NCBI GenBank assembly: GCA_021292105.1
Contig: CM037861.1
Coordinates: forward strand, 26,963,110 to 27,027,109
DNA length: 64,000 bases
DNA from: Anadara kagoshimensis
Taxonomy: Eukaryota; Mollusca; Bivalvia; Arcoida; Arcidae
Reading direction: 5' to 3'
Positions 34,201 through 46,851 of the stretch are shown one piece after another. Numbering within the stretch: position 1 is the stretch's first letter; each line of letters starts with the position of its first letter. The notes beneath the pieces were generated by a model that searched no databases, was not told the origin of the DNA, and worked only from the letters and a program-made list of their open reading frames with translations. Both the position numbers and the translations under genes were made by a program.

Positions 34201-35428
34201 TTGATATATGAGGATCATTTGGTAGTAAGGTTTTAAACTTTTTCAGGCACATACAGAAGAAACGGAATTATTCTAGATAGGGACTGTTTTCCAGTCACAG
34301 AAAAAAATGCAACCACTTAAAATATGAGAAAAATATTCTTTGATTACCAGCAACATTTAATAGGGTTTGCCACTTTACAACAAAATACCCTCTATTGTTT
34401 GTGCTGAAAAATTGTTTCCATTCGATATGGAATTATATTAGTTCATGTTTTCTTGTAAAAACAATGTTATTGTGTGCGGGACATTTATTTCCATTGGATA
34501 TGGAATCATATAATTGAACATTATTCTGGGAATTCATGACATAAACATTTTTTAGGTGTCCAGCACAAACTTCAATACATGTAGCTATTGACCACACGGT
34601 TCAGTGGCGAACCCCATTACAAGTATACATACTTCAAGAATGTACAAGACAATTTAGTGATATAGGTCATGTGATATAACAAACCATCAACAGGCGGGAT
34701 CTATCAACTGTATTTATCCTAAACCTTTCGAAAAAAGAGGGGGATATTAAATTAGAGTTTCTGTCCTCCCTCCATCTGTCCGATGAAATGAAATAATTGT
34801 GAATAAAAATTCATTGTTTTCTCCAATTTGATACTACAACTATTTTAATTAAATTAATGCTTTGTTTTAATTCAGAATGGTGTTTAAGTGGAGGACATTT
34901 TACCTGTATGCTACAACAGAACAAGAGTGTGAAGATTGGGTCAGACTGATCAATTGGAGACTTGTAAGTAAACATTATATACCTTAAGTACATAACAAGA
35001 CTGAGAAGGTAACATTAAAAATATTCACCTTTTTCAAATCTAAAAATCTTTAACTGAGTTGAAGTACTGATAGCATACATATGTTAATATTTTGAGATTC
35101 TTTTCCTCAATGGAAGCCTGCCGTATAGGTGTTGTAGAAATTTTGGTTGCCAATATAAACTTTTCTCTGTTGTAATGACGCTTGATGCATGAACTTGGGT
35201 GTTAATATATAAATAATACATTTTTGACCAGGTGATGATACATATTGTCACTCTGAGAAGCATTGTTTGCCAAGGGGATAGTTGAGGATGACAATGCTTT
35301 AAAGTCAGTTTGAAAGTCAGTTACAGATATTTTAGTTTTTTACTGCAAGCTAGAAATAATCCCAGTATGTACACTTGTTCATTTTTATTCTCATATTTCA
35401 GAAAAATAGAATTACTGGTAGAAAGTGA
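28297..35428 (+). CDS. DAPP1: DAPP1/Bam32-like adaptor (SH2 + PH), eight coding exons, 239 aa
   Basis: Exons: 28297-28322, 29042-29161, 29969-30102, 30985-31109, 33283-33330, 33996-34147, 34876-34963, 35402-35428 (TGA 35426-35428). All junctions are GT-AG with matching phase. SH2 domain about residues 9-100: the WFHPN start, the phosphotyrosine-binding Arg36 in GTYLLRQS, then VKHFNITW and [10 protein letters not shown] linker follows with Tyr113 in [11 protein letters not shown], which aligns with the Src-family-phosphorylated Tyr139 of human DAPP1. PH domain about 138-231: [17 protein letters not shown] (basic residues placed as in PIP3-binding PH domains), RTFYLYA and [11 protein letters not shown]. 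Known role: DAPP1 is recruited to the plasma membrane by PI3K lipid products and links receptor tyrosine signalling to downstream effectors, in vertebrate B cells among others. This copy is shorter than the 280-residue human protein at both ends. The last exon codes only eight residues in the phase set by exon 7; an alternative C-terminus is possible. Orthology is inferred from unbroken collinear similarity. Confidence 0.93.
28411..28665. mobile_element. ~255-bp MITE with ~34-bp ends in DAPP1 intron 1
   Basis: The left end ATAAAATTAATTCCTAGATT (from about 28419) and the right end AATCTAGGAATTAATTTTAT are inverted copies, differing by one missing base. The interior is T-rich. Confidence 0.8.
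29465..29745 (+). repeat. Interspersed repeat (family E) in DAPP1 intron 2
   Basis: Contains TTTTGTAATGGAAGG, GGCAGGTC, AATATCAAGGGT and GAATTTGAAACCCT, matched in order by 53685-53920. Confidence 0.68.
30335..30580 (-). repeat. Second copy of the 6605 repeat, inverted, in DAPP1 intron 3
   Basis: Complementary landmarks: CATGTCTGTCTGTCCGTG, TGACCTTGAACCAAGGTCAT, AAGAGACAGTTCTAGTT. Confidence 0.7.
31041..31220 (+). repeat. 90-bp tandem duplication across the DAPP1 exon 4 donor
   Basis: 31041-31130 and 31131-31220 align closely: TATGACACTATA, GAATTCAGTACTGCTGAT and TTCTGTAAGTAT occur in both, 90 bp apart. The second copy repeats the 3' part of the exon and its splice donor but has an in-frame TGA. 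Confidence 0.88.
31370..32610. mobile_element. 1.24 kb pogo-like nonautonomous element in DAPP1 intron 4
   Basis: Perfect ~25-bp inverted ends starting CAGTCGACTCTCGTTAATTC, with flanking TA at 31368-31369 and 32611-32612. TTCGAA/AATCGAAAT motifs recur near both ends. No transposase frame is seen. Confidence 0.88.
33718..33990 (+). repeat. Family C repeat in DAPP1 intron 5, abutting exon 6
   Basis: Same order of landmarks as the 1190 copy (AACTTGGTGCAAAGCATCAACATTGATAGGCAATGTGC in part). It ends within about 10 bp of the exon 6 acceptor. A short third piece is at 34728-34790. Confidence 0.72.
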
Positions 35429-36869
35429 AGAGGTTTATCACAGAAGTAAATTTAGCAGTATTCAGAAAACTGGTCACAACACATTATACAAGTCAGTTAC
35501 AGTGGATATAATGTAGTAGAAAATGAGATAGGGAATATTTCATTGGTTACATGTGTGTTTTTTTTCAAATAAGGTGTGCAAAAACAGCAAGTTCTTCGTT
35601 TAAGTAATTGAAAAAAAAATTCATTGTTAAAATACCCAAAAAGATGCTTCTTACTGATTCACCCTTTTTGAAAAAAAAAATAATAAAACCCAACAAATTG
35701 AACAAATAAATAAATAAAAACATGAGTCCTATGAAGTTATGGCAGCCAGGATTTCATCATTGAGTGTAAATAAAATATTTTTTAAATTTATTTCTTAATT
35801 ATTGATTCTTGAAAGAAACACGATAAAATAATTTTATTTTTTCCACAGAGGTGGTTGTAATGTAAAGACTTTGGTTTTTGGTTCAGTATTCTTAAATAAC
35901 AGTTTTATTTTTTTTTATGCCTCGGATGTCTTGTTTATATGAAGGTTACTGACATCAGGGCCAATCTCATGGATTACCTATTCTTGCAGTGTTCCTTATT
36001 TCAGACAAGTATCATTTCACATACTCATGTGTTTTGCTGAAGAAAAACAACTGAATTAAGCCGCAGAAACTACTTTATATAATTTTTTTTGTGAGAGACA
36101 CAAATTCATGTATCACAAATCACAAAAATTAAAAAACCAAATTGCAAAACATGCTGCCAATCGTTTATGGTAATGGAAGTTGTATATAAAACCACAAAAC
36201 ATCTTGAGAAAGGGAGATAATTGCCTATTGATCATGAATTTTAATATTAACATGGAATGTGGTCGTGAATTTACATATTTGTGAAATGGCCCTTAAGGGT
36301 AGGTCGGCACAGGAAATGTAATACTTGCAAAATCAAGTTATTTACAGTTTAATTATCGGTAGTTTTGACAAATTACAACAAACATCTGAGATGAGTGATG
36401 AGAATGGGTAGATGACGGTTGGTCCTATGGCAGTATACCGGGTAGTTGTTATTTTAAAATCTGTCCTTTTTTGAACATTTTTATGTTTGGCTCAATTATC
36501 ATCAGTTTTAGTATCATATATAATTGTTTATTTTTTAAATTAGAGTTATTTATTACAAAAAAGATAATTTTTTTGTTTGAACATTATTTTATGTTTTAAT
36601 TTTTGTTCATGAAATTACAGTATGTCACAAATTTTGTTGTTTCTTTTGAGAACGTTTATTTCTTAAGATTGATTAGTGTAATCTTAAAATCGAATCTTAA
36701 AAGGGTATCATACACTCTAGCATTGGTGTTAGACAGATTTTTCCATCTTGTGCAATAGGTGGTGATTTATTCTTTTTTTCCTCTTTTCATTGATATATCG
36801 TATTGTATTTCATATAAACCAAGATCAGCATTTAAGATACCGGGGTAAATGTTACATTGTTTATGAATA
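35429..36869. other. DAPP1 3' flank, probably partly 3' UTR
   Basis: Non-coding after the DAPP1 stop. Several AATAAA-type signals occur (e.g. near 35703 and 35769), so the cleavage site cannot be fixed. Confidence 0.45.
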
Positions 36870-37075
36870 CTGTAAACCAACTTTTATTCGTGGATATTAA
36901 TTTTTGCGATTCTCTTACCAAAACCATTTCACGAATATTAACTTTCATGATATAGACTATAGCTGAATATTTGGTATAAATGAAACAATTTTCGGAAACA
37001 AGTTCATGAAGTTTTTTTTTTTTCTCGGAGAAACAAGCAAAATTTAATTGCACTCGAATAAAAGTTGGTTTACAG
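36870..37075. mobile_element. 206-bp MITE with 21-bp ends CTGTAAACCAACTTTTATTCG
   Basis: Perfect inverted ends. The interior shares CCAAAACCATTTC and ATATTTGGTATAAAT with the copy at 40999-41304. It lies downstream of DAPP1. Confidence 0.8.
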
Positions 37076-37550
37076 GAAGTACATGTGCTCAATGTAGCAA
37101 AGTACAATCTGTGACTCTGTGTATTGTGTAGATTTTATATCACTAGATTTGTCCTAAAATGCTTGTTTTTTGTGATCTCAAAGATACGGTACTTGGTGTA
37201 GTATTAAGTCATATGAAGGAATTGATCATTGAGAATTTGGAGATGTTCCACTAATATTTTAATTTTTATTGAAAATGACTGAAATTTTTTGAAAATGTCT
37301 GGAGAAATAAAATATTTTAAAAAAAATTACATAATAAAACTTAGGGTCCATAATCATATATATGAAGTTTCATGAATAGATATTTGTTGTAGCATTAGGT
37401 CACATTGAATAATTGATTATTGAGAATTTTAAGATTTTTCTTTGATATTCAAGACAAACCTGTTTGAATTGCTGGTTTTATATATGCAATATTTGTCTCA
37501 CCCACACTGCCAAAGATTTACAAATCAGGTAACATAAATTATTTTTTGTA

Positions 37551-37910
37551 GAGAAAAAAGAGACAAAGATTTCACAAATATGACCTCTCATAATTCATGT
37601 AGAGAAATGCATACAAACATTTCACTAATATTTTATCAAATTTAGATGTATAACCTCTCATAATTCATGTAGAAAAATGGAGACAAACATTTCAATAATA
37701 TTTTATTGAATTTAGATGAATAACCTCTCATAATTCATGTAGAGAAATGCATACAAACATTTCACTAATATTTTATTTAATTTAGATTAATGACCTCTCA
37801 TAATTCATGTAGAAAAATGGAGACAAACATTTCACTAATATTTTATTAAATTTAGATGAATGACCTCTCATAATTCATGTAGAGAAATGGAGACAAACAT
37901 ATACATAAAT
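37551..37910 (+). repeat. 70-bp satellite, five copies, downstream of DAPP1
   Basis: ACCTCTCATAATTCATGTAG recurs every 70 bp, with unit starts at 37581, 37651, 37721, 37791 and 37861. Two variants alternate. Confidence 0.9.
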
Positions 37911-38497
37911 TTCATTTACTTGACCATTTTGTATTTAATCCAATATTACAACTTATATGTAATTACATTTGTTGAGGTTTAGAATTGCATATTAAAAATT
38001 TTTTCTATAATTATCTAACTTTACAGAACTTAAAATCATTTTTATCGATTTTTATCTAGGTTTCCATGCTATTAAAATTATTAGTACCAAGCCAAATTTA
38101 CAAAACTTGTGAAAATATAGTTCTTTTTAAAGTATTTTTTTCAAATTTGCTTAAATAAGTTACTTTTTGAAAAAAAATTATGAAAAATTAGTAGACAGTG
38201 AAGATTTTTGCTACCATAAATGGAAACTTGACTCACTGACTTATTTCCGTTTCTCCATGCGGGGAATCGGGCCATAGAAGAATCGGGCCAAATGGAAACA
38301 TAGCTTTACATAAATTTAAGATAATTTTCCAGATTTTTTAATTGAAAAAGTAACATCTGTGACATGTTATTGAGATGATTAAAGTGTAGATTTTAGTGTG
38401 TAAATTGTATGTTAGTTTATATTATTATTGTTATTTTGATGGTGCCAAAGTGTCTTTTATACATTGTATCTAGATGATATTATTATACTTATCATAA

Positions 38498-38716
38498 CAC
38501 TGTAAACCTATTTATTTTCATGGTGTACTAATTTTCGCTTATTTCGAGGTCGTTTGTTTTGCGTGAAAATTAATACAGAGCAAAAATTAAATTACGCTTA
38601 TTTTGTTATCGTGCATATTTAAAAAAAAAATGCAAAAATTTAACTACGCGGAAATGTCTAAATTACATATACATGTACCTCGAAATAATACACATGAAAT
38701 TAAATATGTTTACAGT
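38498..38716. mobile_element. ~218-bp MITE with imperfect inverted ends
   Basis: Left end ACTGTAAACCTATTTATTTT and right end AAATATGTTTACAGTAA pair with few mismatches. The interior is AT-rich with recurrent AAAATTAA. Confidence 0.6.
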
Positions 38717-39533
38717 AATTGTCTATTACATATATAATGTGATCTTGTGGTTATAAGCTATTTTATATATGCATATGTTTGTCTTTATCAATTTGTTATT
38801 GAGTGATGGAGACAAGTTCACAAATATGTAATCAGTTCAGTTAAATTGCATTATATATACATTTGTATATGATAAGTCTTCTTGCTCAGATATACACTGC
38901 CATCCCTAAATAACTTTACAAACTTATGTATGCCATAGGTTAACATTATAATCATCAAATCAAATTTTGTTCATACAATTGAAATAATGAAGTTTTTCCT
39001 GTATTTGAAAGTGATATCTTAACTTTATGATCTCAATATATATTTTTCTTGGAATTTTCTGAAATTTTTGGGGGAAATATCAAAAAAAAAAAAAAAAAAA
39101 TTGGGAAAACTATATTTTTCAAGAATAGTTTTCAAGATAAAAACACTATTCTAACTGAAAACACACTCAGCTTTAGCATAATAATGTTTTCAACATTTAA
39201 TTTTGTGAAGATTATGAGTCTGTTATAATATCACCTGTTTTAAACATGTATGATAATTTATGGAGGGCAGTGCATATTCTGAAGGTAGTATCAGGTAAAT
39301 TTCAAATAGCTGAGATTGATCACTCTTGCCCATAAATGTATTTCAGTGGTAATGCAAGTCAACTGCACTGAGATGACTGTTCATAAAGTTTGACTAGGGT
39401 AACTTTCTTTACCCCATCTGTTTTATTTATTGCTGATTATGTAGAAAACCTATCGTGCACAAAACAGAATCTTAAATTGCACAGTATAGAATGTAACATT
39501 TAAAAACATTAATGCTATATTTTAGAGCATTTT

Positions 39534-40948
39534 CAGTGCTCATTCTAGGATTTTTCAGATGGGGCCATTTTCAAAAACTTTATTCTAAAACACTGTAACA
39601 TCAACATTTTTTGTTGTACAGCGTGAGCAAAGCGAACCTGTACTTTGTCATCGCTTTCTTCCAAGATATCGAGCTTCTTTGCTATGAAATTATAAGATAT
39701 GAGTACACTTGGAAATAGTGCGCCTGATAAATGACGTGAAAGAAGTATATCTGTTTTTATCGTGAGATATGTATTCTGAGACGGGTAATGCATTTGGTTA
39801 CATATGCACATTTGGAATAAATTTTCGAATACATTTCAGAATCTAGTAAAATATTGCGACGGGATGCATCTAATAATTTCTGCAATTTGGCGAACTGATC
39901 TCATGTTTACAATAAAAAGTAGTTCGAGAAGTTTGCGTCCTACGATGTAAATCATAACTTTTAAGAAATGAACATCAACGGCAGGTTGTTTAATTAATTC
40001 TTCGTGAAATCTACGGAAATTTAAATTATTTTGAAGGTTATGATAACGTATTTTAATGTTAAGGCAATTGTGTCATATTTTAAAATGTTTATCGATTAGA
40101 TTTTACTTTCGTGAAAGGGAGATATTCGTACAGTGTTGTATGCAAATTTTATATACAGTCGTTTTAACCAGTTCCGAACAGGGTTTCATATCCACAAGCA
40201 GAGGAAATAAATTTATGTGGTGTAATAATACAAATATTTACTGATTCCAAATATCGACACCTGTCCTCAAAAACACGTGGTAGTATGTTTTCTTGAAAAA
40301 AGCATTTCCGTGATCACGATTTGTTTACATCGTTAAACTAGGTCACCAACAATCTGTCGTACATTTAGGAAGCGGTTGAAGAAACAGCAAATTGAGAAAG
40401 TTATTTTGCGATTCCTTAATTGAACGGGATTGAAATTTTAGATTATTCGGTAGTAAAAATTCGGAACTGGTAAAACAACTAATGATCCAGTTATGCATAC
40501 AACCGCTAGAATGTACCCCCTCATGCGACGGTAGATCTGCAAAACTCTACTTTCTCTCTATCCGAAATGACAAAACGATCGGGTACAACTTTTTTAAATT
40601 TTAGTTACCGATTGTCTTTTTCATATATTTATGAAATTAATTTTTTCTACATTTAATTCAGCAATACATGGTTTGGTACATAAAAATTTTGTTCTTTTTT
40701 CCAAAAAAAACCCATCCGTCGGATTATGTGCATAGATCAACGACACCCCCCCCCCCCCCCCCCCCCCCCCCGAATTTTCGGTTATATTCTGTCTTGCCAC
40801 AACACAATTTTCCCAACTACGCTGTACAGCAGCACGACAGTGCTATGTTTTACATGTAAATGTTAAAAATGGCCCACAAAGACCTTACCAATGGAGTTAT
40901 TTGGCAAAATTTGGATTAATGACCCCCATCTAGAATGAATACTGCATG
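39534..40948. mobile_element. Possible ~1.4 kb nonautonomous DNA transposon
   Basis: CAGTGCTCATTCTAGG and CTAGAATGAATACTG form imperfect inverted ends, with GGGGCCATTTT / AAAATGGCCC inside them. The body differs in texture from its surroundings and holds a 24-base C-run near 40747. No convincing target duplication was found. Confidence 0.35.
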
Positions 40949-40998
40949 ATTTTGATTACTTTGAGAGATTTTAACCAGCCTTTTTGTGGCAGTATATA

Positions 40999-41304
40999 CT
41001 GTAGTTCAACTTTTATTTGCGGATATAAAATTTCGTGATTCTCTTGCCAAAACCATTTCGCGACTATAAACTTTCACGATATTGACTATGACTAAATATT
41101 TGGTATAAATAATATCATTTTCAAAAACATGTTCAGGTCGATAAAGTTTCACAATTATGTTGTCCTTGTGATACATGTGAAAGGTAATCTTTGGTATAAA
41201 TATATCATTTTCAAAACATAATGCCGTTGATTAACTGTCATAATTTTTTGTCCTCGCGAAACGTGCGTGAAAGTCAATCGTATGTGAATAAAGTTGATTT
41301 ACAT
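40999..41304. mobile_element. Diverged copy of the 36870 MITE
   Basis: Same interior motifs (GATTCTCTTGCCAAAACCAT, ATATTTGGTATAAAT) with decayed ends CTGTAGTTCAACTTTTATT and AATAAAGTTGATTTACA. It contains an extra ~100-bp internal duplication. Confidence 0.65.
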
Positions 41305-41492
41305 TATATGATATATATATTACACTTGCCTTCAGCTTCTTAGGAGTGATTTGTGTATATTATAGTGGTTTGTGATTTTGTGCCTTAGACTTAAGCTTTA
41401 CATAACAATATATCACAGTACTGGTTGTTTGTTCTGCAGAATGTTGCTATACTGTTGATAATTTTGCTGTAAGTGTCTCTTATAACATTTTT

Positions 41493-41925
41493 GTAACATA
41501 TTGCTTAAAGTTTCGCTTAAAATCAGTCTTCTTAAGGAGTTCCTAAGAGTTTGGCTTAACATTTTTTGTAACATATTGCTTAAAGTTTCGCTTAAAATCA
41601 GTCTTCTTAAGGAGTTGTTTAGAGTTTCGCTTAAAACCAGTCTTCTTAAGGAGTTGCTTAGAGTTTTGCTTAAAACCAGTCTTTTTAAGGAGTTGCTTAG
41701 AGTTTCACTTAAAACCAGTCTTTTTAAGGAGTTGCTTAGAGTTTCACTTAAAACCAGTCTTTTTAAGGAGTTGCTTAGAGTTTTGCTTAAAACCACTCTT
41801 CTTAAGGAGTTGCTTAGAGTTTTGCTTAAAACCACTCTTCTTAAGGAGTTCCTAAGAGTTTTGCTTAAAACCAGTCTTCTTAAGGAGTTGCTGAAAGTTT
41901 TGCTTAAACTAGTCTTCTTAAGGAG
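41493..41925 (+). repeat. 39-bp minisatellite, about ten units
   Basis: The unit contains TTAAGGAGTTGCTTAGAGTT and TTGCTTAAAACCAGTCTTC. The first two units form a larger duplicated block with ACATATTGCTTAAAG. Because 39 is a multiple of three, both strands stay open for about 180 codons; these are not genes. Confidence 0.9.
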
Positions 41926-43047
41926 AAATATTTTAACATATAGATTTAGATTTTTTGACATTACATTCTTTAGTTGGCTATCTCATTTTTTAAAACCATT
42001 TACATATATGTCACAAGGAAATGGTTACAAACTCAACACCACAATTATCTGATAAATGCACAGCATTAGTGAAATGAATCTTATTTCAGACAAGGCAAAA
42101 TTGCATTGAAAATCTGTTTCACTGTCCGAAAAAACAAAATCTTCCTTGCTGATGCATAGGTCTTTCTTTCAAAGCACATGTATATCTAGGAATAGGGTAT
42201 GCCAGTGTACCATGTGATACCCCATAGCGTTTCTGGGGAACAATTATTTCCATTGTAGATGGAATCGCTTCAGTTCATGCTTTCCAGTAATAATGATGTT
42301 ACTACGGGAAATTTGAAGTAAACATTTTCCAGAATGTTCCACACAAAGGTGAAGGGGTATTGATCATGTGATACTCTGGTGAACTCCATTGAATACTAAG
42401 GCATTCTACAGAGTAGGAAATACAACAATCATCAAACAAATTGCATAATTTTATTTAAGTGGTCAACTTGTTTTATCATAATTGGTACTGTATAAGAAGA
42501 AACATTCATGTGGAAAAAACATCACCATTTTCACAGTTACTCTTCTACTGCGAATATATCTTCTCTTGAAAAATTTCTATTTCCCTTGGTGCACTTTCCC
42601 TACAGTCACAGCCGTAATAATTTCTTACAGTGAAATAAGTATGAAGATCAAAAACGTGAAAGTTTCCAACTGCTAATGTTTTTTCTTATACAGTATATAT
42701 ACATATACTTAAATACATTTTATTATACCCTTTGTAAATTTCTCAAAATCTGATTGGTTAATAAGCGTTTGGGTAAATTTAATGTCACCCTCGGATTTCA
42801 GAAAATCTGATGTCACAGGGCGACATTACGAAAAATGTCACATGCACAGAAAAACTGTGTATGCGGTTTGATCGCACTCGTCTTCTTAATCAGTAAAACA
42901 CTTTTCTAAAGTAATGTGAAATATGATAGATAAATGCTGCAAGCGTCTCACAAGTTGCTTACGGATGACAGCTGACTGTCATAATTTTCAATCCTGTATA
43001 CTTTGGTTGCATAATATAATTAACATCAACAATCGGTATAATAAAAT

Positions 43048-43187
43048 AAATATTACATTTCTGATAGGGTGACAGCCCATATTGTCACCCCTCGAAATTC
43101 ATTGTCAGCCTCGGCTTCTCCTCGTTTGACAATGAAATTTCTCGGGGTGACAATATGGACTGTCACCCTATCAGAAATGTAATATTT
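43048..43187. repeat. 140-bp hairpin with ~60-bp arms
   Basis: 43048-43107 (AAATATTACATTTCTGATAG on, with GGGTGACAG) pairs with 43128-43187, leaving a 20-base loop. There are few mismatches. Confidence 0.88.
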
Positions 43188-44610
43188 ATATAATGTAGAT
43201 CTGATGGTATTATCTTAATAGTGTTTTAAGGTTTCTCCTTTTGAATTTAATATACAAATACAACTTTTGTACTAGAGTATTTACATGCAATTTAAGAAAT
43301 CATATGTGCATAATACATTGTACTGAGTCCTGATAATGATAGCATAGCTATCGAAACATGTAGACAAAATCATAAATCATACCATTAATGTTTCATCATG
43401 TGTTGAGATCCATTTACTGAGAACAATTATTAAAAAAAAGTTATATAATAACTCTGTTGAATAACATTTAGTATCCACTTTACGTAACAACACCATATTT
43501 GTTACCTTATGGGTGTTGGTTTCCTTTATTACATTCATATTATTACATAATACATGGTTTGTAGGTTTGGAATTTCCTGTTTAAATAAAAATACACAATA
43601 TAGTTGTACGAAAATAAATTTCTATGTCCAGGAAGGAAGGGGGTGCTTAAACTTTATTTTTGTTGTAAATTAAAGGCATATGTGACTGGCCTGCTAAAGG
43701 AGAGATAATATTTCCTAAACCACAAATATTTGAGTTTTTACTGCAAAACAGGTCTATGACATACATGACTTGGTTGTCAGCGGATACAGCAGCTGATAAA
43801 ATGCCTTTATAGAACAATGGATAATTAAATATCTAACATTGTCAGAAACCCATAACTGGTATTCACATGAGTTCAGTTTACGGAGTAAATATCAGTTGTG
43901 GGTTTCTGATGATATTGTATCAGTCATGATTGTTCTTTTATGTCTTATAGCATATAATCAAAGATATAAGACGAGACGTTACACTCCTTAGTGTCAAAAG
44001 ACACATGTATTTACCCTTATACTGTATTTGTTTTGCTCATTTGTTAATCATGTCAATTTTACTAGATTTATAGATATACACATGTGGCGAGATTGGTTCG
44101 TAGAAATCCATTGTATTTTCATTCCTTAGATTTTTGTCGAGTTTTTCATTTTTGCACCCTTGTATTTTCATCATATCATTTATATGTTTTTTGTTTGTGT
44201 TTCAGCTTTACATTTTTAAAATCAAAATACATGTAATGTTTAAATTTGAAAGGTCGTGAATTTATAGACATATATTTATATAATTATGATAATTAATTAA
44301 TAATTACAACTTATTGGAAGGAGGTTGACAGGGGCAAATATTTCATTTAGAAGAAGCCAAAAACTTTATCATCCAACATCTTACATTGTTTTATAAATTG
44401 CATTTCATTTTGTACATGTATATGTACATGTATTTTTAAATTTCATATTTTTTTTTAAATTTTACAAGTACATTTGTATTCCATTGTTTTTCTTAATGAA
44501 ATTTATCAGATTAGTTTTAAAATTATTAAATTACTTGTATGTCATTTATCAGTTTCAAAAGGTGTAACAGAGTTATTATAAGAAATATTAAATTAAATCA
44601 TTGTTTTATA

Positions 44611-44775
44611 CAGTCAAACCTGTCTATAAAGGCCACCCAAGGGAGCAGTAAAGGTGGCTTTTATGGGTAGATAACCTATATATAGAAGTACAAATAACAC
44701 AACTAATGAGTAACTGGGAAAACTTTTTACTGGCCTTTAAAAGTAGGTGGCCCTTATATAGAGGTGACAGTACTG
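44611..44775. mobile_element. 165-bp MITE, CAGTCAAACCTG type
   Basis: Starts CAGTCAAACCTGTCTATAAA after TA and ends ACAGTACTG before TA. The interior has inverted GGCCACC/GGTGGCC blocks. A relative is at 57982-58162. Confidence 0.65.
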
Positions 44776-45353
44776 TATATAAATTTGTTTTTGCCAAATA
44801 AATCTACTTTGACCTCATATGAAAATAATAAACCATCTTAGTTGGTAGTAATCCCTCTTTATGGCAATAGCAAAATTTACAATAAACTTTACTTAAATTT
44901 TACTTTAAACCTTGTTGTATGATCGCAAAACCTTTTATTATGGAACTCGATTTTACAACAGAAAACCTGATTTTGCCGTTACAAAACTAGATGATTGCTA
45001 AATTGGGTTACACAAATCATAGTGCAATTTGTGCTGTAAAAAGTTTTTTGATAACATTTATAAACTGCAGTTTAAAACAATAAATAGTTATAAATAAATT
45101 TAAAGAGATAAAATATAAACTTATTTTTCCCATCCTTTTTATACGGAAAACTTTAATTTTAGCTCATCTGCATGAAGTGCAAAAAAGAGCTACAGTATTT
45201 TTCATACCCCTGGAGTCTGCATCATAGTTCAGTCTTGCGTTTAAGGGACAACCTTTGTAAAATAATGTATCTATATAGGTAAGCTACCTAGTTGTATTTG
45301 CTGCCTTCTGGTTTATTCATACAGCAATTTATATTGTATGCAGTACCAATAGG

Positions 45354-46166
45354 TATAGTTTGTCAAGTTTGACCTGACCGTTTGACCTATAATTTGACTA
45401 TTCCATTGGGCTATTAGACTTAGGCTAACACAGCATGTTTTATTACCTATAAACACCTCTTACCATGTACATTTTACTGTCATTTATCCTTACATAGACA
45501 TTTCATATAGTCCCTAAATTACACAACAGTACCGTAACTAGGCCCTTAAATAAACCGAGGCAAGACATACAGAACCAACAGCCTCAATGTGTTTAATCTT
45601 TCAATTGTAAGAGTGTATCAGGAAAGCTCAAAACTAGACCAGCTGTTGTGAAATAAGTGGGATGGTTTTGTGCCATGAAAGCTAGTTTAACCACACCACT
45701 AAAACTCTTAATCCATGTTAGAGGATAGTTTAAAAGTTTAAATTGTATGTGGGCGGGTATCAGACACATTTAGCCTGGATTTTTCAGAATATTTCTGCAT
45801 TTCCATCAGCAAGAACGCTAAATGCCATAATCAGACAACATTGCAATACAACTAGTTACCAAAATGACAAATTAAAATGATAATGCGAACGTTTAACGTG
45901 GCACTCACTTGATTAAATCATTAAAATAGTTTCATATAAACTGTCACTAGTTGAAAGAACGACTCGTTGAAAACTAAAACTCTCTCTCTCTCTCTCTCTC
46001 TCTCGCAATATCACACATCTGTTCGAAAAAGTACTTGGTTAAATTCAGTTTACCGAGGCAACTGCCTCGGTTGCCTCATAGGTAGTTACGGTACTGCACA
46101 ATGGATATGTCTGTTTGAATATTCAAATTAAAGGTCAAACAGCCAGGTCAAACTTGACACACTATA
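45354..46166. mobile_element. 813-bp relative of the 5191 MITE
   Basis: Inverted ends TATAGTTTGTCAAGTTTGAC and GTCAAACTTGACACACTATA, followed inward by TGACC/TTTGACCT blocks similar to the shorter MITEs. It holds a (TC)n tract at 45981-46004. Confidence 0.68.
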
Positions 46167-46650
46167 TGTTTACTCCTGTGAATGTTTAGACTTGTTTGTG
46201 TATTGTATATCTCTCCCCGAGCTGGCAATATACATGTATAATATATTGATGCAGATATTCTCCTCTTCCATGTTTTAACCATTGTATTGCATTGCATTTA
46301 TGATCCAAATATAAAACTCTTGTTTATGACTTGCAATGACTTTTACATGTAAATGTATAATTAAATTATGAAAAAAGCTATGATATTCTGGATTTTGTTT
46401 CTTTGTTAAATCTGTGTAGAATAAATCAAAATATCTAAGTTATTTTGTAAAATTCGTATCAAACCTTATACACATGTCATTTTCCATGTGAAATCAACCT
46501 GAATTTTTCCCACCTGTTCTTCAGTGGATGCCATACCTTGACAACATTTCTCTGAAATCTGGACGAATACAAAAACCGTAAAATTTGTACCCCCCTGTGG
46601 TTTACAGTTAGCTCCCTTAATTTAGCTGTGTATAAATATACTGTAGCCAG

Positions 46651-46851
46651 TATAGTCCGACAGGGATATTGTGGCAGAGTGTTTATAAACACCAATAGGT
46701 ATTAATACCATGTTATCATGTACGCATATTAACGCCCTCATGCGTTTATCTGTTAACCCCACCTTTATAAATCCCTATCTTAGGCTATCTACATTATATA
46801 GACTCTTCCATGTTTATAAACACTCTGCCAAAATATCGCTGATGGACTATA
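46651..46851. mobile_element. 201-bp MITE with ~41-bp inverted ends
   Basis: The left (TATAGTCCGACAGGGATATT, GTGGCAGAGTGTTTATAAAC) and the right (GTTTATAAACACTCTGCCAA, AATATCGCTGATGGACTATA) pair. A single end of the same family abuts the 5191 element at about 5150-5195. Confidence 0.72.

Larger units (their letters stand above)
41926..45353. other. Gene-free repeat DNA
   Basis: Apart from the hairpin at 43048 and MITE at 44611, nothing coding was found on either strand. Confidence 0.5.

Noticed and set aside
35310-35516. Longer C-terminus for DAPP1 in frame with [15 protein letters not shown]
   Set aside because: Exon 7 ends in phase 0 and the acceptor at 35400-35401 leads to a stop after eight codons; the longer frame is off by one. 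It stays possible only if a different splice site is used.
41413-42052. Two ~180-codon frames on opposite strands as leucine-rich genes
   Set aside because: They arise because a 39-bp minisatellite has no stops in either direction; no start context, splice sites or homology.
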